DNA of 64,000 nucleotides from Maridesulfovibrio ferrireducens (lineage in GTDB: Bacteria; Desulfobacterota; Desulfovibrionia; Desulfovibrionales; Desulfovibrionaceae). Shown here piece by piece: positions 56,608 to 64,000 of this stretch (positions within the stretch are counted from its first letter, which is position 1; every line of letters begins with the position of its first letter). The stretch spans positions 1-64,000 of the forward strand of contig NZ_FNGA01000004.1 of assembly GCF_900101105.1 (NCBI RefSeq), given 5' to 3'. Under the pieces are notes generated by a model. That model did not search any database and had not been told where the DNA came from. It saw only the letters and a program-made list of their open reading frames with translations. Made by a program: the position numbers and the translations under genes.

Positions 56608-57264
56608 ATGCAAACCAAAGATTTTGATTCATTTTTTGAGAGGCTGCGGGAGCAGACAGATATTTCAACTCAGGCTCAGTTGGCTCGCGAACTCGGAGTC
56701 GGGCGGGCTGCGGTGTCCCTGGTTAAAAAGAAAGGAGCCGTCCCTCCTCGTTGGATATTGGATTTGTCGGTGCGCTATAATATAGATTCAACATGGCTTG
56801 AATCAGGTCTCGGCTTGCCTCATTCTGAAGAAAGCGCAGAAGCTTTTGCGGAAGATTTTACGAGAGTTCCGAAAGTTGCGGCCCGGTTGTCGGCCGGCGG
56901 CGGATCTTTTGAGACAGGTGGAGAAATTGAAGGTTATTACGCATTTCATAAAAACTGGATAAGCTCTAAGGGTAACCCCGCTAACATGGTTTTGATGGAA
57001 GTGTACGGAAACAGCATGGAGCCCGAACTTAAAGCGGGAGATATCGTGCTGCTTGATCAATCCAAGCAGAGCATTCTAGCGGGTGGTATTTATGCCATCG
57101 GCGTTGAAGATACTGTAATGGTGAAGCGGGTTGAAAAGCGCCCGGGACAGGTTGTTCTTCATAGTGATAACACCGATTATTCGCCTATTTTCCTCGGCGG
57201 AGATGAGCTTGAAAATGTAAGAGTACTCGGTCAGGTTGTTTGGGCTTCACGCGAATATCAGTAA
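56608..57264 (+). CDS. HTH/S24 family repressor (CI-like)
   Basis: This 218-residue protein has an N-terminal helix-turn-helix of the phage CI type (about 20-75: TQAQLARELGVGRAAVSLVKK) and a C-terminal S24 self-cleaving domain with the catalytic Ser in VYGNSMEPELKAGD and Lys in VMVKRVEK. The linker contains LSAGGGSF, a plausible Ala-Gly cleavage site. It is not LexA (no SOS-type N-terminus) and no phage genes are nearby, so it probably links DNA damage or stress to an unknown target. A terminator follows. Confidence 0.88.
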   Translation: MQTKDFDSFFERLREQTDISTQAQLARELGVGRAAVSLVKKKGAVPPRWILDLSVRYNIDSTWLESGLGLPHSEESAEAFAEDFTRVPKVAARLSAGGGSFETGGEIEGYYAFHKNWISSKGNPANMVLMEVYGNSMEPELKAGDIVLLDQSKQSILAGGIYAIGVEDTVMVKRVEKRPGQVVLHSDNTDYSPIFLGGDELENVRVLGQVVWASREYQ

Positions 57265-57290
57265 AAGAATCGTTTTTTTGAATTTTGTTT

Positions 57291-57334
57291 AAGCGGGATT
57301 GTTAAGCTGCCATGCTGCAATCTCGCTTTTTTTA
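57291..57334 (+). terminator. Terminator of the S24 repressor gene
   Basis: AAGCGGGATTG/CAATCTCGCTT followed by seven T residues. Confidence 0.85.
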
Positions 57335-57492
57335 TGGATATTTTTTTGGAGTAGTTAATTATTTTAATTGTTATGTTTATTTTTAGTTGACACTCGTGTT
57401 GTGTTATGGTTGATTTGAGTCGTCACATGTCAAGAGTTTCGGCGGGAGGGTGATTCCTTCCATGTAAAAAAATCAAGGTCAGGAGAGTTGTT

Positions 57493-57660
57493 ATGCAGGA
57501 AAGATATTGCAAGTGCGGAAATCAGGTCATCGTTCAGTATCAGAATAAAAGATCTGAAGATTGGTTTACACGTTTCTGGATAATGGGGTCCACTTTCGGC
57601 AAAACTGTAAGAGTTTGTCCGCATTGTGGAAACCCGCTTAATATTGACAGCCTTAAGTAG
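57493..57660 (+). CDS. 55-residue zinc-ribbon protein
   Basis: ATG at 57493 with AGGAGAG upstream opens a 55-residue frame. CKCG near the N-terminus and CPHCG at positions 43-47 form a two-knuckle zinc ribbon. The rest is basic and aromatic with RFWIMGSTFGK. Function unknown. It resembles the small ribbon at 16429-16587 only in its cysteine layout. Confidence 0.65.
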   Translation: MQERYCKCGNQVIVQYQNKRSEDWFTRFWIMGSTFGKTVRVCPHCGNPLNIDSLK

Positions 57661-57961
57661 GAACTTTTTTAACTGAATTTTAAAAGAAAATAAAAATTTA
57701 TAAATTTTCGGTAAACTTCCCCCCTGTTGTTTACCGGGAAAGTGACTGCCACTTATATTCCTTACACTCCGGTTCTATTTTCTTTCTGATTAGTATGCCG
57801 TCGTTCTGGCGGCATACTAATTGAGCCGGTATCTTAAGAAGTTTATATCGTAGAGTCTGCTTTCAAGAGATTGTGTTTATCTATTTGAATAATCTAACCC
57901 TTTCCTTTTCAATCTCCCAAATGTATGAATTAAAAAAGTAGATATGATTTTGGAGGAATAT
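57661..57961. other. Intergenic region with inverted repeats
   Basis: This 301-bp stretch holds two strong inverted repeats: CGGTAAAC/GTTTACCG near 57710-57740 and a perfect 11-bp repeat at 57790-57800 with 57810-57820 (TTAGTATGCCG). Neither is followed by a T-run in either direction that would make a normal terminator. I see no gene in it. Confidence 0.5.
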
Positions 57962-58696
57962 ATGGGCGAGTGGATAGTAGATTTTCAGGGGCGTAATCAT
58001 TCAACCGCAATAAAGCTTAATTTTTTGTGGAAAGATCGTAATGTTTTTATAATGGATAACCACCGGGCTGCGCTTTGGTGCTGGCTTTCCAGTATAAAAG
58101 ACCATCCTGATGTTGGCTTGTTTCATGTTGATAGACATTATGACGCTTTATTTTCTGCTAAAGATTATGTTCATTTTCCTCACGACGATTTCAATTCACT
58201 TAGCATCGATGAATATCTTTCCTGTGGTTATGACAATGATTTTTTTGCGGTAACTCCGCTTTTCAGGTGGGATAACTATTTGGGTTTATTCATTGAAAAA
58301 TATCGTAATCAAGTTAGGGAGTGGGCTTTTGCCACGCATGGAAAAGGTGCCGCTCCAAAAGATATCCGTTTCGCAGCATATGAACCTTGGGAGTTTCCTG
58401 CGGGGCTTTATGAACTGAAGGGAAAATGGATTTTCAATCTTGATCTTGATTATTTTTTCGGAAGAATGAGCAGCGGTCAGATGGAAAAGTTATTTACTGA
58501 TGTGTATATTCGGGATTTCGCAAAAGCTTTACGTGCCGGCCTTGATTCCGGTGTAATTGTGGCCTTGACGGTGAGTTTAAGCCCTGAATGCGCTGGAGGA
58601 TGGGAAGGAACAGAAGAAGTCCTTAAGCTGATAACCGAAGGACTTGAAATTGATTTCAGCCTGCCTGCATCTTCTGATCTCGAACATTCAATATGA
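57962..58696 (+). CDS. UPF0489 family protein (arginase-like fold)
   Basis: The 244-residue protein starts at ATG 57962, which has GGAGGAATAT in front; an ATG at 57944 is also in frame. The family motifs are NHRAALWCW, LFHVDRHYDALF and FNLDLDYFFG, in which His and Asp residues are placed like the metal ligands of arginase/deacetylase enzymes. No substrate is known. It converges on the next gene. Confidence 0.8.
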   Translation: MGEWIVDFQGRNHSTAIKLNFLWKDRNVFIMDNHRAALWCWLSSIKDHPDVGLFHVDRHYDALFSAKDYVHFPHDDFNSLSIDEYLSCGYDNDFFAVTPLFRWDNYLGLFIEKYRNQVREWAFATHGKGAAPKDIRFAAYEPWEFPAGLYELKGKWIFNLDLDYFFGRMSSGQMEKLFTDVYIRDFAKALRAGLDSGVIVALTVSLSPECAGGWEGTEEVLKLITEGLEIDFSLPASSDLEHSI

Positions 58697-58719
58697 ATAA
58701 AGGTAAAAGCCCTAAAAAT

Positions 58720-59058
58720 TTAGTCTTTATTCCATACTTTAAACTTATGAGTTGAAAAGAATTCGTTATATAGTTTTTCTGCTTTCTTTTTGATGTTTTT
58801 ATCGTGCATAATCAGCACGCTTAATGCTTCATATTTGAAATAAGCCACAACATCATCCCAGTCGATTTCGTCATTATCTGTTTTGTGTCTGAATCCCTGT
58901 AAGCCCGGTTCTACTAATTTTTGCTTCAAGGGATCATCGACTCCGGCATCTTTGAAAAAAGCGCATATCTCCTTTTTTACATTTTCAGGCCAATCTGTTT
59001 CTCCCAAGGGAATAAGGTCCTGAAATTTATTTTCCTGTCCTTTTTTTAATATATACAT
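58720..59058 (-). CDS. Small helical protein, unknown
   Basis: A 112-residue charged soluble protein with no recognised domain. The sequence is rich in Lys, Glu and Asp, with a conserved-looking WDDVVAYFKYEALS helix. It may be cotranscribed with nothing, since its neighbours are on other strands or distant. Confidence 0.45.
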   Translation of the reverse strand: MYILKKGQENKFQDLIPLGETDWPENVKKEICAFFKDAGVDDPLKQKLVEPGLQGFRHKTDNDEIDWDDVVAYFKYEALSVLIMHDKNIKKKAEKLYNEFFSTHKFKVWNKD

Positions 59059-59173
59059 CCCGCTAAACTCCGATTTTGAAATAGTGATTGATACAGAACT
59101 TCAGTATGATCCAAAAAAGTCAAATTTACAAGAATTTAGGTGGTGTGCTGTGGTTTGTAATTAGATGTAGATA

Positions 59174-59737
59174 TTACTTAGTTCGATTAAATCTACCAAT
59201 TATCTGTCCCGTGGCAGGCATAGATTTCGAGTCATCAAATTCTGTTTTTAGAAATGTGAGGGCTGATAAATCAGGACTGAAAATTAATGTTCTGATTTGA
59301 GAGTTCCCGCCGGATTTTTCATAATCTATAATGTCTGTTATATAAAAAGTGTTTCCGGAAACGGTTACTGACCTTCGTACTTTCGTCTTATCTAAATTCC
59401 ATTCGTATTCCATAAATGTTTCATCGCTAGGGATTACGTAATAGTCATAATGACTTTTATTTATATTTTGCATGTCAGAATTTATGGTTAGACTGGCTGT
59501 CGTTGTTACCATTTTATTTGTGTAGTGAACGGTTACTTCGCCGGCAAAAACACCACAAAAACGAGAATTATTCAAAGCTATTACTTTTTTATCGGGAGTA
59601 GTTTTTTGTGTTGTTTCGGGCAGTCGTAAATTGAATTCAGGTCTCTTAAGATTCTTTAGAGAGGAAGATTCTTTTCCTGAAGCTGTCGAGACGGTGAGAG
59701 CTAGTATTGCCACGATCAGGAGGATTGTTTTTGTCAT
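59174..59737 (-). CDS. Exported protein, unknown
   Basis: The 187-residue product has a signal peptide (residues 1-20, ending TASG-K). The mature part alternates polar and hydrophobic residues as in a beta-rich fold, with the pattern CGVFAGEVTVHYTNKMVTTTASLTI and one cysteine. I recognise no family. Confidence 0.55.
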   Translation of the reverse strand: MTKTILLIVAILALTVSTASGKESSSLKNLKRPEFNLRLPETTQKTTPDKKVIALNNSRFCGVFAGEVTVHYTNKMVTTTASLTINSDMQNINKSHYDYYVIPSDETFMEYEWNLDKTKVRRSVTVSGNTFYITDIIDYEKSGGNSQIRTLIFSPDLSALTFLKTEFDDSKSMPATGQIIGRFNRTK

Positions 59738-59823
59738 GATATTTTAACTGCCTATTCGTTTTGCTGGTACGTATTGTTGAATTAATATATGAAGTTAAAA
59801 AATGATTTCAAAAGGAGATTAAC

Positions 59824-60321
59824 ATGATTTGCCTTGTCAGGAAAATATTTCTTCTAGTGTTTATTTTATCGGCTGTGATTTATGTGCCCACTCTCAGCGC
59901 GGAAATGAAAATTACTTTGAAAGACGGAAAGGTCATCGAAGTTCCTGTTTCGCGTGAAAATGTTAAATCTATCGAATATGGTGATTCTGTAGTCTCCGGT
60001 GCGGCCGGGGAGTCTGGCGATAAAGAGACTCAGATAGTTTATGGTAAAAATACTATTAGAATTGAAAGTGCTAAATATGGAAATGTAAGTTTTGAATTAG
60101 GAAACGAGCTGGGATATAAGCAATATTTTTGTGATGCTAAAGATGCATTGATCGAAAAGTGTGATGGTAAGGATCGTTGTAAAATTATTGTCGGAAGCCA
60201 GATCTGTGGTGATCCATATCCTGGGAAAGGTAAGTACTTGTATGTTGAGTACTCATGCGGTGAAAAGCTTAAAAGAGCTAAAAATACTCAGACTGAAATT
60301 ATGCTTTTGAAGTGCCCGTAG
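59824..60321 (+). CDS. Exported SUEL-type lectin domain protein
   Basis: This 165-residue protein has a signal peptide (residues about 1-26, ending LSA-E), a short region, and then a galactose-binding SUEL lectin domain (about 78-165). Its landmarks are IESAKYGN, FCDAKDALIEKC, DRCKIIVG and GDPYPGKGKYLYVEYSC, with cysteines placed as in the animal and bacterial family. It should bind galactose- or rhamnose-type sugars outside the cytoplasm. The next small gene is 81 bp downstream. Confidence 0.72.
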   Translation: MICLVRKIFLLVFILSAVIYVPTLSAEMKITLKDGKVIEVPVSRENVKSIEYGDSVVSGAAGESGDKETQIVYGKNTIRIESAKYGNVSFELGNELGYKQYFCDAKDALIEKCDGKDRCKIIVGSQICGDPYPGKGKYLYVEYSCGEKLKRAKNTQTEIMLLKCP

Positions 60322-60332
60322 ATATTATCTTT

Positions 60333-60402
60333 ATAACCTCGATGGGTTCGCTTTTTGCATCAAAAAGCGGATAAGAAAAATAATCCCCATCGGAGGTTGT
60401 TA
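60333..60402 (+). promoter_or_regulatory. Leader hairpin masking the next ribosome site
   Basis: CCTCGATGGG near 60340 can pair with CCCCATCGGAGG near 60386-60397, which includes the ribosome-binding GGAGG. Inside it, CGCTTTTT/AAAAAGCG forms a second stem. The arrangement could act as a translation switch. Confidence 0.4.
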
Positions 60403-60576
60403 ATGCGGAAGATTTTGGCTTTGGGATTAGTTGTTGTAAGCGGTATTATGTTGTTTCAGTCGGGAATCGCGGTTTATTATTCTCTGAATTCGCAAAAGAT
60501 TCAAAAACCGCAGGTTGTTGAGCTTGACAGGGTAGAAGGCATAAATTGCCCTTTCTTTTTTCCAAAGGAGCAATAG
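60403..60576 (+). CDS. 57-residue membrane-anchored small protein
   Basis: The ATG at 60403, six bases after GGAGG, opens a 57-residue frame with one N-terminal hydrophobic helix (about residues 4-25) and a short polar tail ending FFPKEQ. It could be a signal anchor. Nothing else is recognisable. Confidence 0.5.
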   Translation: MRKILALGLVVVSGIMLFQSGIAVYYSLNSQKIQKPQVVELDRVEGINCPFFFPKEQ

Positions 60577-60585
60577 TTCAATTTT

Positions 60586-61389
60586 TTATTTGTGTTGAAC
60601 AGTATGTTTAATGGTAGGAATTTTATTTTTTGTAATGAATATATTAAAATCTTCTAGAAAGTCAGTTTTGCTTCTTTTTATGAGTAGGTGCAAATTATAT
60701 TCGTAAAGTGGTTTTTCTATAATACGAAATGAATTAATGGAATGGCTGGTCCGGTTCATAAGTTTCGGTAAGGTCATTTCATTGCATATGGCGCCTTCAA
60801 CTCTCCGCTTTGTGATCAGTTCAAGTATTTGCGATGTGCGATAGACAGAGTGCTTGTGTATTATGCCTTTATCAAAATATTCATCCAATGGCCCATAGCC
60901 ATTACCGTGCAGTACTGCTATTCGTTTTCCTCTTAAGTCTTCAATATTATTGTCTATAATGTCCGAATTCTTTCTTACCAGCAAATGGTCTCCGATCTTC
61001 CATAAAGGGAGTGAAGGAGCAAATTTGCTGTTAATTTCTTTTGAGACAAACATCGGGTCCGTCAATGCGAAAGCGTCTGCATTTTCTGCTGCGAGAACTT
61101 TATTAATTCGTTCTCGGGGTAGGCATTTGTATTCAAGCTTGTATTGTGGATGGCTCTTTGTAAAATTTTCTAATATGTCTATGAAAAGCCCTTTAAGATT
61201 TTGGCTGGATTCGTTGCTCTTGTTGATTGAATAGAATGGCGGAAATCTATGACCGAACAAAATAACGATTTTTTCTTTTTGAATCTCTTTGGCATAAGAT
61301 CCGCCAGTAGCAGAAATAGATAATATTACAGTTATAAAAATTATTTTACATATTGCTCTTAATATTTTTCTTCGATGAAAGGATATCAT
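60586..61389 (-). CDS. Periplasmic amino-acid-binding-like protein (SBP_bac_3)
   Basis: This 267-residue protein has a signal peptide (about 1-33) and an SBP_bac_3 fold: FGHRFPPFYSI, LKGLFIDILENF and DLRGKRIAVLHGNGYG mark the two lobes. No transporter permease or kinase is adjacent, so it may be a free sensor or scavenging protein. Its likely ligand is a small polar solute. Confidence 0.8.
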   Translation of the reverse strand: MISFHRRKILRAICKIIFITVILSISATGGSYAKEIQKEKIVILFGHRFPPFYSINKSNESSQNLKGLFIDILENFTKSHPQYKLEYKCLPRERINKVLAAENADAFALTDPMFVSKEINSKFAPSLPLWKIGDHLLVRKNSDIIDNNIEDLRGKRIAVLHGNGYGPLDEYFDKGIIHKHSVYRTSQILELITKRRVEGAICNEMTLPKLMNRTSHSINSFRIIEKPLYEYNLHLLIKRSKTDFLEDFNIFITKNKIPTIKHTVQHK

Positions 61390-61433
61390 ATTATTTTAAC
61401 TGCTTTTTTTAAATAATAATTTGAGGGGTTGGA

Positions 61434-62486
61434 ATGAATTCAGTCTATACTTTTTTTAAACCCTTGGCATTGATTTTATTAATTTTACTGTGCGTGGTCA
61501 TTTTTTGGTTTATTTTTAAGTGGTTTAACGATCCTGAATATAAAATCGAACAGATTCAGGAAGGTTTTGTTCTGAATTTAAATGATAGAGCTGAAAAAAT
61601 GAATTTGAAAAATAATTCATTAACGGTAATCAGCTACAATTTGGGTTTTGCTGCCGGACCGATGCAGAACACTTTAGCCGATGATCACTCCGAGTCTTTT
61701 TATTCTCGAAACCTTGATGACTTTATCAGTATGGTCAAAGCAAAAGATGCAGATATTCTTCTATTGCAAGAAGTTGACTTAAACTCAAAACGTTCAGGGT
61801 ATGTCAATCAGCTGGATTATATAATGACCAGACTGGGATGGAGTTATGCTGCCCCGGTTGTGGACTGGGATTTTTATTTTCCACTTCGTAAGGAACATAA
61901 AATAGTTAAAGCAACAGTTGTTATTTCTAAATTTCCTATAATTTCTAATGAGTATACCCTTACTTCAGGCAAACCCAATTTTAAGAACAAATTAATAAAT
62001 ATTTTTTATTATCCGTTGTTGTGGAAGTCTACTATGCAGCAAGTGAAAGTTATGGTTGGAGAGCTCTCAATATCACTTTATAATGTACACCTCTGTGTAT
62101 GGAATAGAGATGCCAGAATAGGGCAGATAAAATATTTGTCAGAATGGATAAAGAAAGATCAGGATTCTGACGGGTTTATTGTCGGAGGCGATTTTAACTT
62201 TCAGGCTTATATAAGAGGAACACCCATACCGGTCGATGATATATCTCAACCACCGATTTTTAATGTTCTCTGGAATGAATTGCCGGGAATTAGAGAACTG
62301 TTGATTGACAAAAGTTCAGACGCAGAGATGATTCATAAACATTTTACATTTCCAGAAAGAAAACATCGGTATGATTTTTTGTTTTACTCGGATAAATTCA
62401 ACAGTGCAGAATGCGAAATTGTGCATGATTTGCAGTCTTCAGATCATCTTCCCCTTGTAGGTGTTTTTAAAATATTTCAACAGTAG
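61434..62486 (+). CDS. Endonuclease/exonuclease/phosphatase-family protein, membrane-anchored
   Basis: A 350-residue protein with an N-terminal membrane helix (about 9-30) and an EEP fold. Its catalytic residues lie in SYNLGFAAGP, LLLQEVDLNSKRSG (the Glu metal ligand), HLCVWNRDARIGQI, GGDFNF and the final SSDHLPLVGVF (His-Asp pair). It is exported, so it acts outside the cytoplasm, perhaps on phosphodiesters or lipids. Its substrate is unknown. Confidence 0.82.
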   Translation: MNSVYTFFKPLALILLILLCVVIFWFIFKWFNDPEYKIEQIQEGFVLNLNDRAEKMNLKNNSLTVISYNLGFAAGPMQNTLADDHSESFYSRNLDDFISMVKAKDADILLLQEVDLNSKRSGYVNQLDYIMTRLGWSYAAPVVDWDFYFPLRKEHKIVKATVVISKFPIISNEYTLTSGKPNFKNKLINIFYYPLLWKSTMQQVKVMVGELSISLYNVHLCVWNRDARIGQIKYLSEWIKKDQDSDGFIVGGDFNFQAYIRGTPIPVDDISQPPIFNVLWNELPGIRELLIDKSSDAEMIHKHFTFPERKHRYDFLFYSDKFNSAECEIVHDLQSSDHLPLVGVFKIFQQ

Positions 62487-62629
62487 AGACTTTTAGTCTT
62501 ATTATTGCGTTAATAATTTTATTTTGATGTATGTTTAACTTTTGAATGACGTAAAAGATGCTACACTGAGCCACTTTATTGTGTTTGTAGAGGGGGGAGA
62601 CCCACTCAATCTCGAAATGTGGAGCCGAC

Positions 62630-63685
62630 ATGGATAAAATGTTCCTTTTCTGTCTGAAGGTGGGTATCGGTTTTCTTTGTATGTGTTCCGGTGCTTTGGC
62701 TGCGGACATCGGAATCAAGAAAGTGTTTATCGTCAGCAGCTATGCTCAAGATAATATTTGCGGACTTCCTCAGTCTCAGGGCGTTCTTGAAGCTCTATCT
62801 TTGGCAGGGTATAAAGCTGATAAGAACATTAAAATCTATACGTATGCTATGGATACCAAAAAAGTTAATAATACTCCTGAGTTGATTGAGGCTCAGGCTG
62901 AAATAGTTTTATCAAAAATTAAAGATATTCATCCCGATGTTCTAGTTGTTTTGGATGATAATGCCTTCCGGGCCGTTGCTCTTAAACTTGTGGACTCCGA
63001 TATATCAATTGTTTTTTCAGGACTCAACGGGCAGCCTGAAGATTATAATAGTATAGCAAAATGGATGAATTCCCGAGAGAAACCGGGACACAACATAACA
63101 GGCGTTTACGAAAAACTTCATTTTGTTGATGCATTTAAGGTTCAGAAAAAAATTATACCGGATTTAACCCGGGCTCTAATTATTTCAGATAATTCTCCCA
63201 CAGGGACGGCTGTGTTAAAGCAGATCGAGCGTGAGTTAGCTGAAGAACCAATAGATATTATTTTTGATATTGAGATAGCTTCATCGTGGGAGAATTACGA
63301 AGATATTATTTTAAAAGGGTGTTCTGATCCTGCTATAGGGACGATATATCCGGCAGCAACTCTCTTAAAAGATAAAAACAATGTTACGCATTCTACTTCA
63401 GAAATCATTAGCTGGACTATTAAAAATTGTCGAAAACCTGGGCTTCAGGTGAACTATGCTTTTGTACAGCTAGGTATGCTTGGCGGTGCCGGGGTTGATT
63501 TTATTTCAATGGGACGGCAAGCGGGACGAATGGTTGTTTTGATTTTAAATGGAGAGAGGGCCGGAGAGCTTCCTGTCGAAGACGCAAAGAGGTATGCTCT
63601 TGTTTTTAATCTTAAAAGAGCCGAAGAGCTGGGAATAACTATTCCCAATGATGTCTTAATGGCTTCAGATGCTATCTACAGGTAA
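62630..63685 (+). CDS. ABC-type substrate-binding protein (PF04392-like)
   Basis: This 351-residue protein has a signal peptide (about 1-24, ending ALA-A) and a type I binding fold related to the TrpX/PF04392 group: VFIVSSYAQDN, LVVLDDNAFRAVAL, FSGLNG and GAGVDFISMGRQAG. No permease gene follows. The next gene is a membrane sensor, so it may feed a ligand to that sensor, a pairing seen in sensory kinases of this group. Ribosome site: GGAGCC before ATG. Confidence 0.82.
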   Translation: MDKMFLFCLKVGIGFLCMCSGALAADIGIKKVFIVSSYAQDNICGLPQSQGVLEALSLAGYKADKNIKIYTYAMDTKKVNNTPELIEAQAEIVLSKIKDIHPDVLVVLDDNAFRAVALKLVDSDISIVFSGLNGQPEDYNSIAKWMNSREKPGHNITGVYEKLHFVDAFKVQKKIIPDLTRALIISDNSPTGTAVLKQIERELAEEPIDIIFDIEIASSWENYEDIILKGCSDPAIGTIYPAATLLKDKNNVTHSTSEIISWTIKNCRKPGLQVNYAFVQLGMLGGAGVDFISMGRQAGRMVVLILNGERAGELPVEDAKRYALVFNLKRAEELGITIPNDVLMASDAIYR

Positions 63686-63689
63686 TTAA

Positions 63690-64000
63690 TTGTTTAATTG
63701 GGTTAACAACATTAAACGTAGAAATTGTTATAGATTATCTACTCTTATGGCCGCATCGATTTGCGGCATTGCGCTTATCTCTGCCCTCGCTTTTGGAGGT
63801 GTTCTTTCTTATAGTTATATCACAAGCTTGCGAGCTGAATTTTATGATCGGGTACGTGCAGAAGGAGAAGGGCATAGTTTAGAGGTCTATAGTTTTTTAA
63901 ATAGGGCAATGTCCCGTCTTGGTGAGCTTAGCAGAGATAATTCGATCCGGGTTACAATGATGCTGGGAGTTGATTATCCGCTTTCCGAAAAGCTGGCTGA
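63690..64000 (+). CDS. Membrane sensor protein, N-terminal part (cut by window edge)
   Basis: The frame is open to the right edge. It reads from a TTG at 63690 (a possible ATG is at 63747), giving a basic N-terminus NWVNNIKRRNCYRL and a first membrane helix, LMAASICGIALISALAFGGVLSY. A helical extracytoplasmic region follows (AEFYDRVRAEGEGHSLEVYSFLNRAMSRL). This is the layout of a sensor kinase or GGDEF protein. It starts 5 bp after the substrate-binding protein's stop codon, so the two are almost certainly cotranscribed and functionally linked. Confidence 0.6.
   Translation, partial: MFNWVNNIKRRNCYRLSTLMAASICGIALISALAFGGVLSYSYITSLRAEFYDRVRAEGEGHSLEVYSFLNRAMSRLGELSRDNSIRVTMMLGVDYPLSEKLA

Noticed and set aside
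56608-57264. S24 repressor as sign of a prophage
   Set aside because: No integrase, phage structural or replication genes lie nearby.

Overview
The window looks like a chromosomal segment of a moderately AT-rich, anaerobic deltaproteobacterium, most likely a Desulfovibrionales member of the marine Maridesulfovibrio/Desulfovibrio kind. This is inferred from gene content: a glycyl radical enzyme with its activase, a UGA-decoded selenoprotein, a sigma-54 regulator, many PAS/GGDEF/HDOD/histidine-kinase signalling proteins, a YdbH/YdbL pair, AmrS, and recA-alaS order. No rRNA or CRISPR array is present. The three complete tRNA genes are all proline tRNAs. Layout: 1-0.95 kb is the N-terminal part of a giant repeat adhesin running off the left edge, followed by a stand-alone Mrr_N-like winged-helix protein. 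1.9-5.8 kb (minus strand) is one apparent operon: sigma-54 promoter, glycyl radical enzyme, its activase, then a HesB/IscA-like selenoprotein with an in-frame UGA and a textbook SECIS hairpin, then a terminator. The divergent gene at 6.0-7.5 kb is a PAS-AAA+ sigma-54 activator that probably controls it, and a TauE-type exporter plus a DUF4125 protein follow at 7.6-8.9 kb. 9.6-16.6 kb holds an APC permease behind a structured leader, tRNA-Pro(GGG), rmuC, a CHASE-PAS-GGDEF protein, an EF-hand protein and a small zinc ribbon. 16.8-22.4 kb is the glycerol regulon (glpR, glpD, glpF, glpK). 22.5-29.3 kb holds a hybrid sensor kinase, then an accessory module (two PACE efflux proteins with a LysR regulator, and an amidohydrolase) bracketed by two nearly identical 70-bp direct repeats. 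29.4-31.7 kb is the most unusual part: an about 200-bp unit containing an entire tRNA-Pro(UGG) gene with promoter and terminator is duplicated, and between the copies sits one AT-rich gene for a PD-(D/E)XK nuclease-like protein of unknown family, a candidate single-gene defence island. 31.8-63.7 kb is mostly core: amrS, purM, the ydbL/ydbH pair, an HDOD-kinase-radical SAM operon, rplM-rpsI, recA, alaS, a PP-loop/NFACT-R RNA-modification fusion, a Ca/Na antiporter, a peptide transporter, a Bax-inhibitor-1 protein, lpxK, rnr, an S24 repressor, and a set of small exported and sensory proteins including a SUEL-lectin protein and a substrate-binding protein next to a truncated sensor at the right edge. 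How parts fit together: the sigma-54 activator, glycyl radical enzyme, activase and selenoprotein look like one inducible anaerobic catabolic unit. GlpF imports glycerol, GlpK phosphorylates it, GlpD oxidises it and GlpR represses. The two best leads for new biology are the selenoprotein coupled to a glycyl radical enzyme and the tRNA-bracketed nuclease gene.
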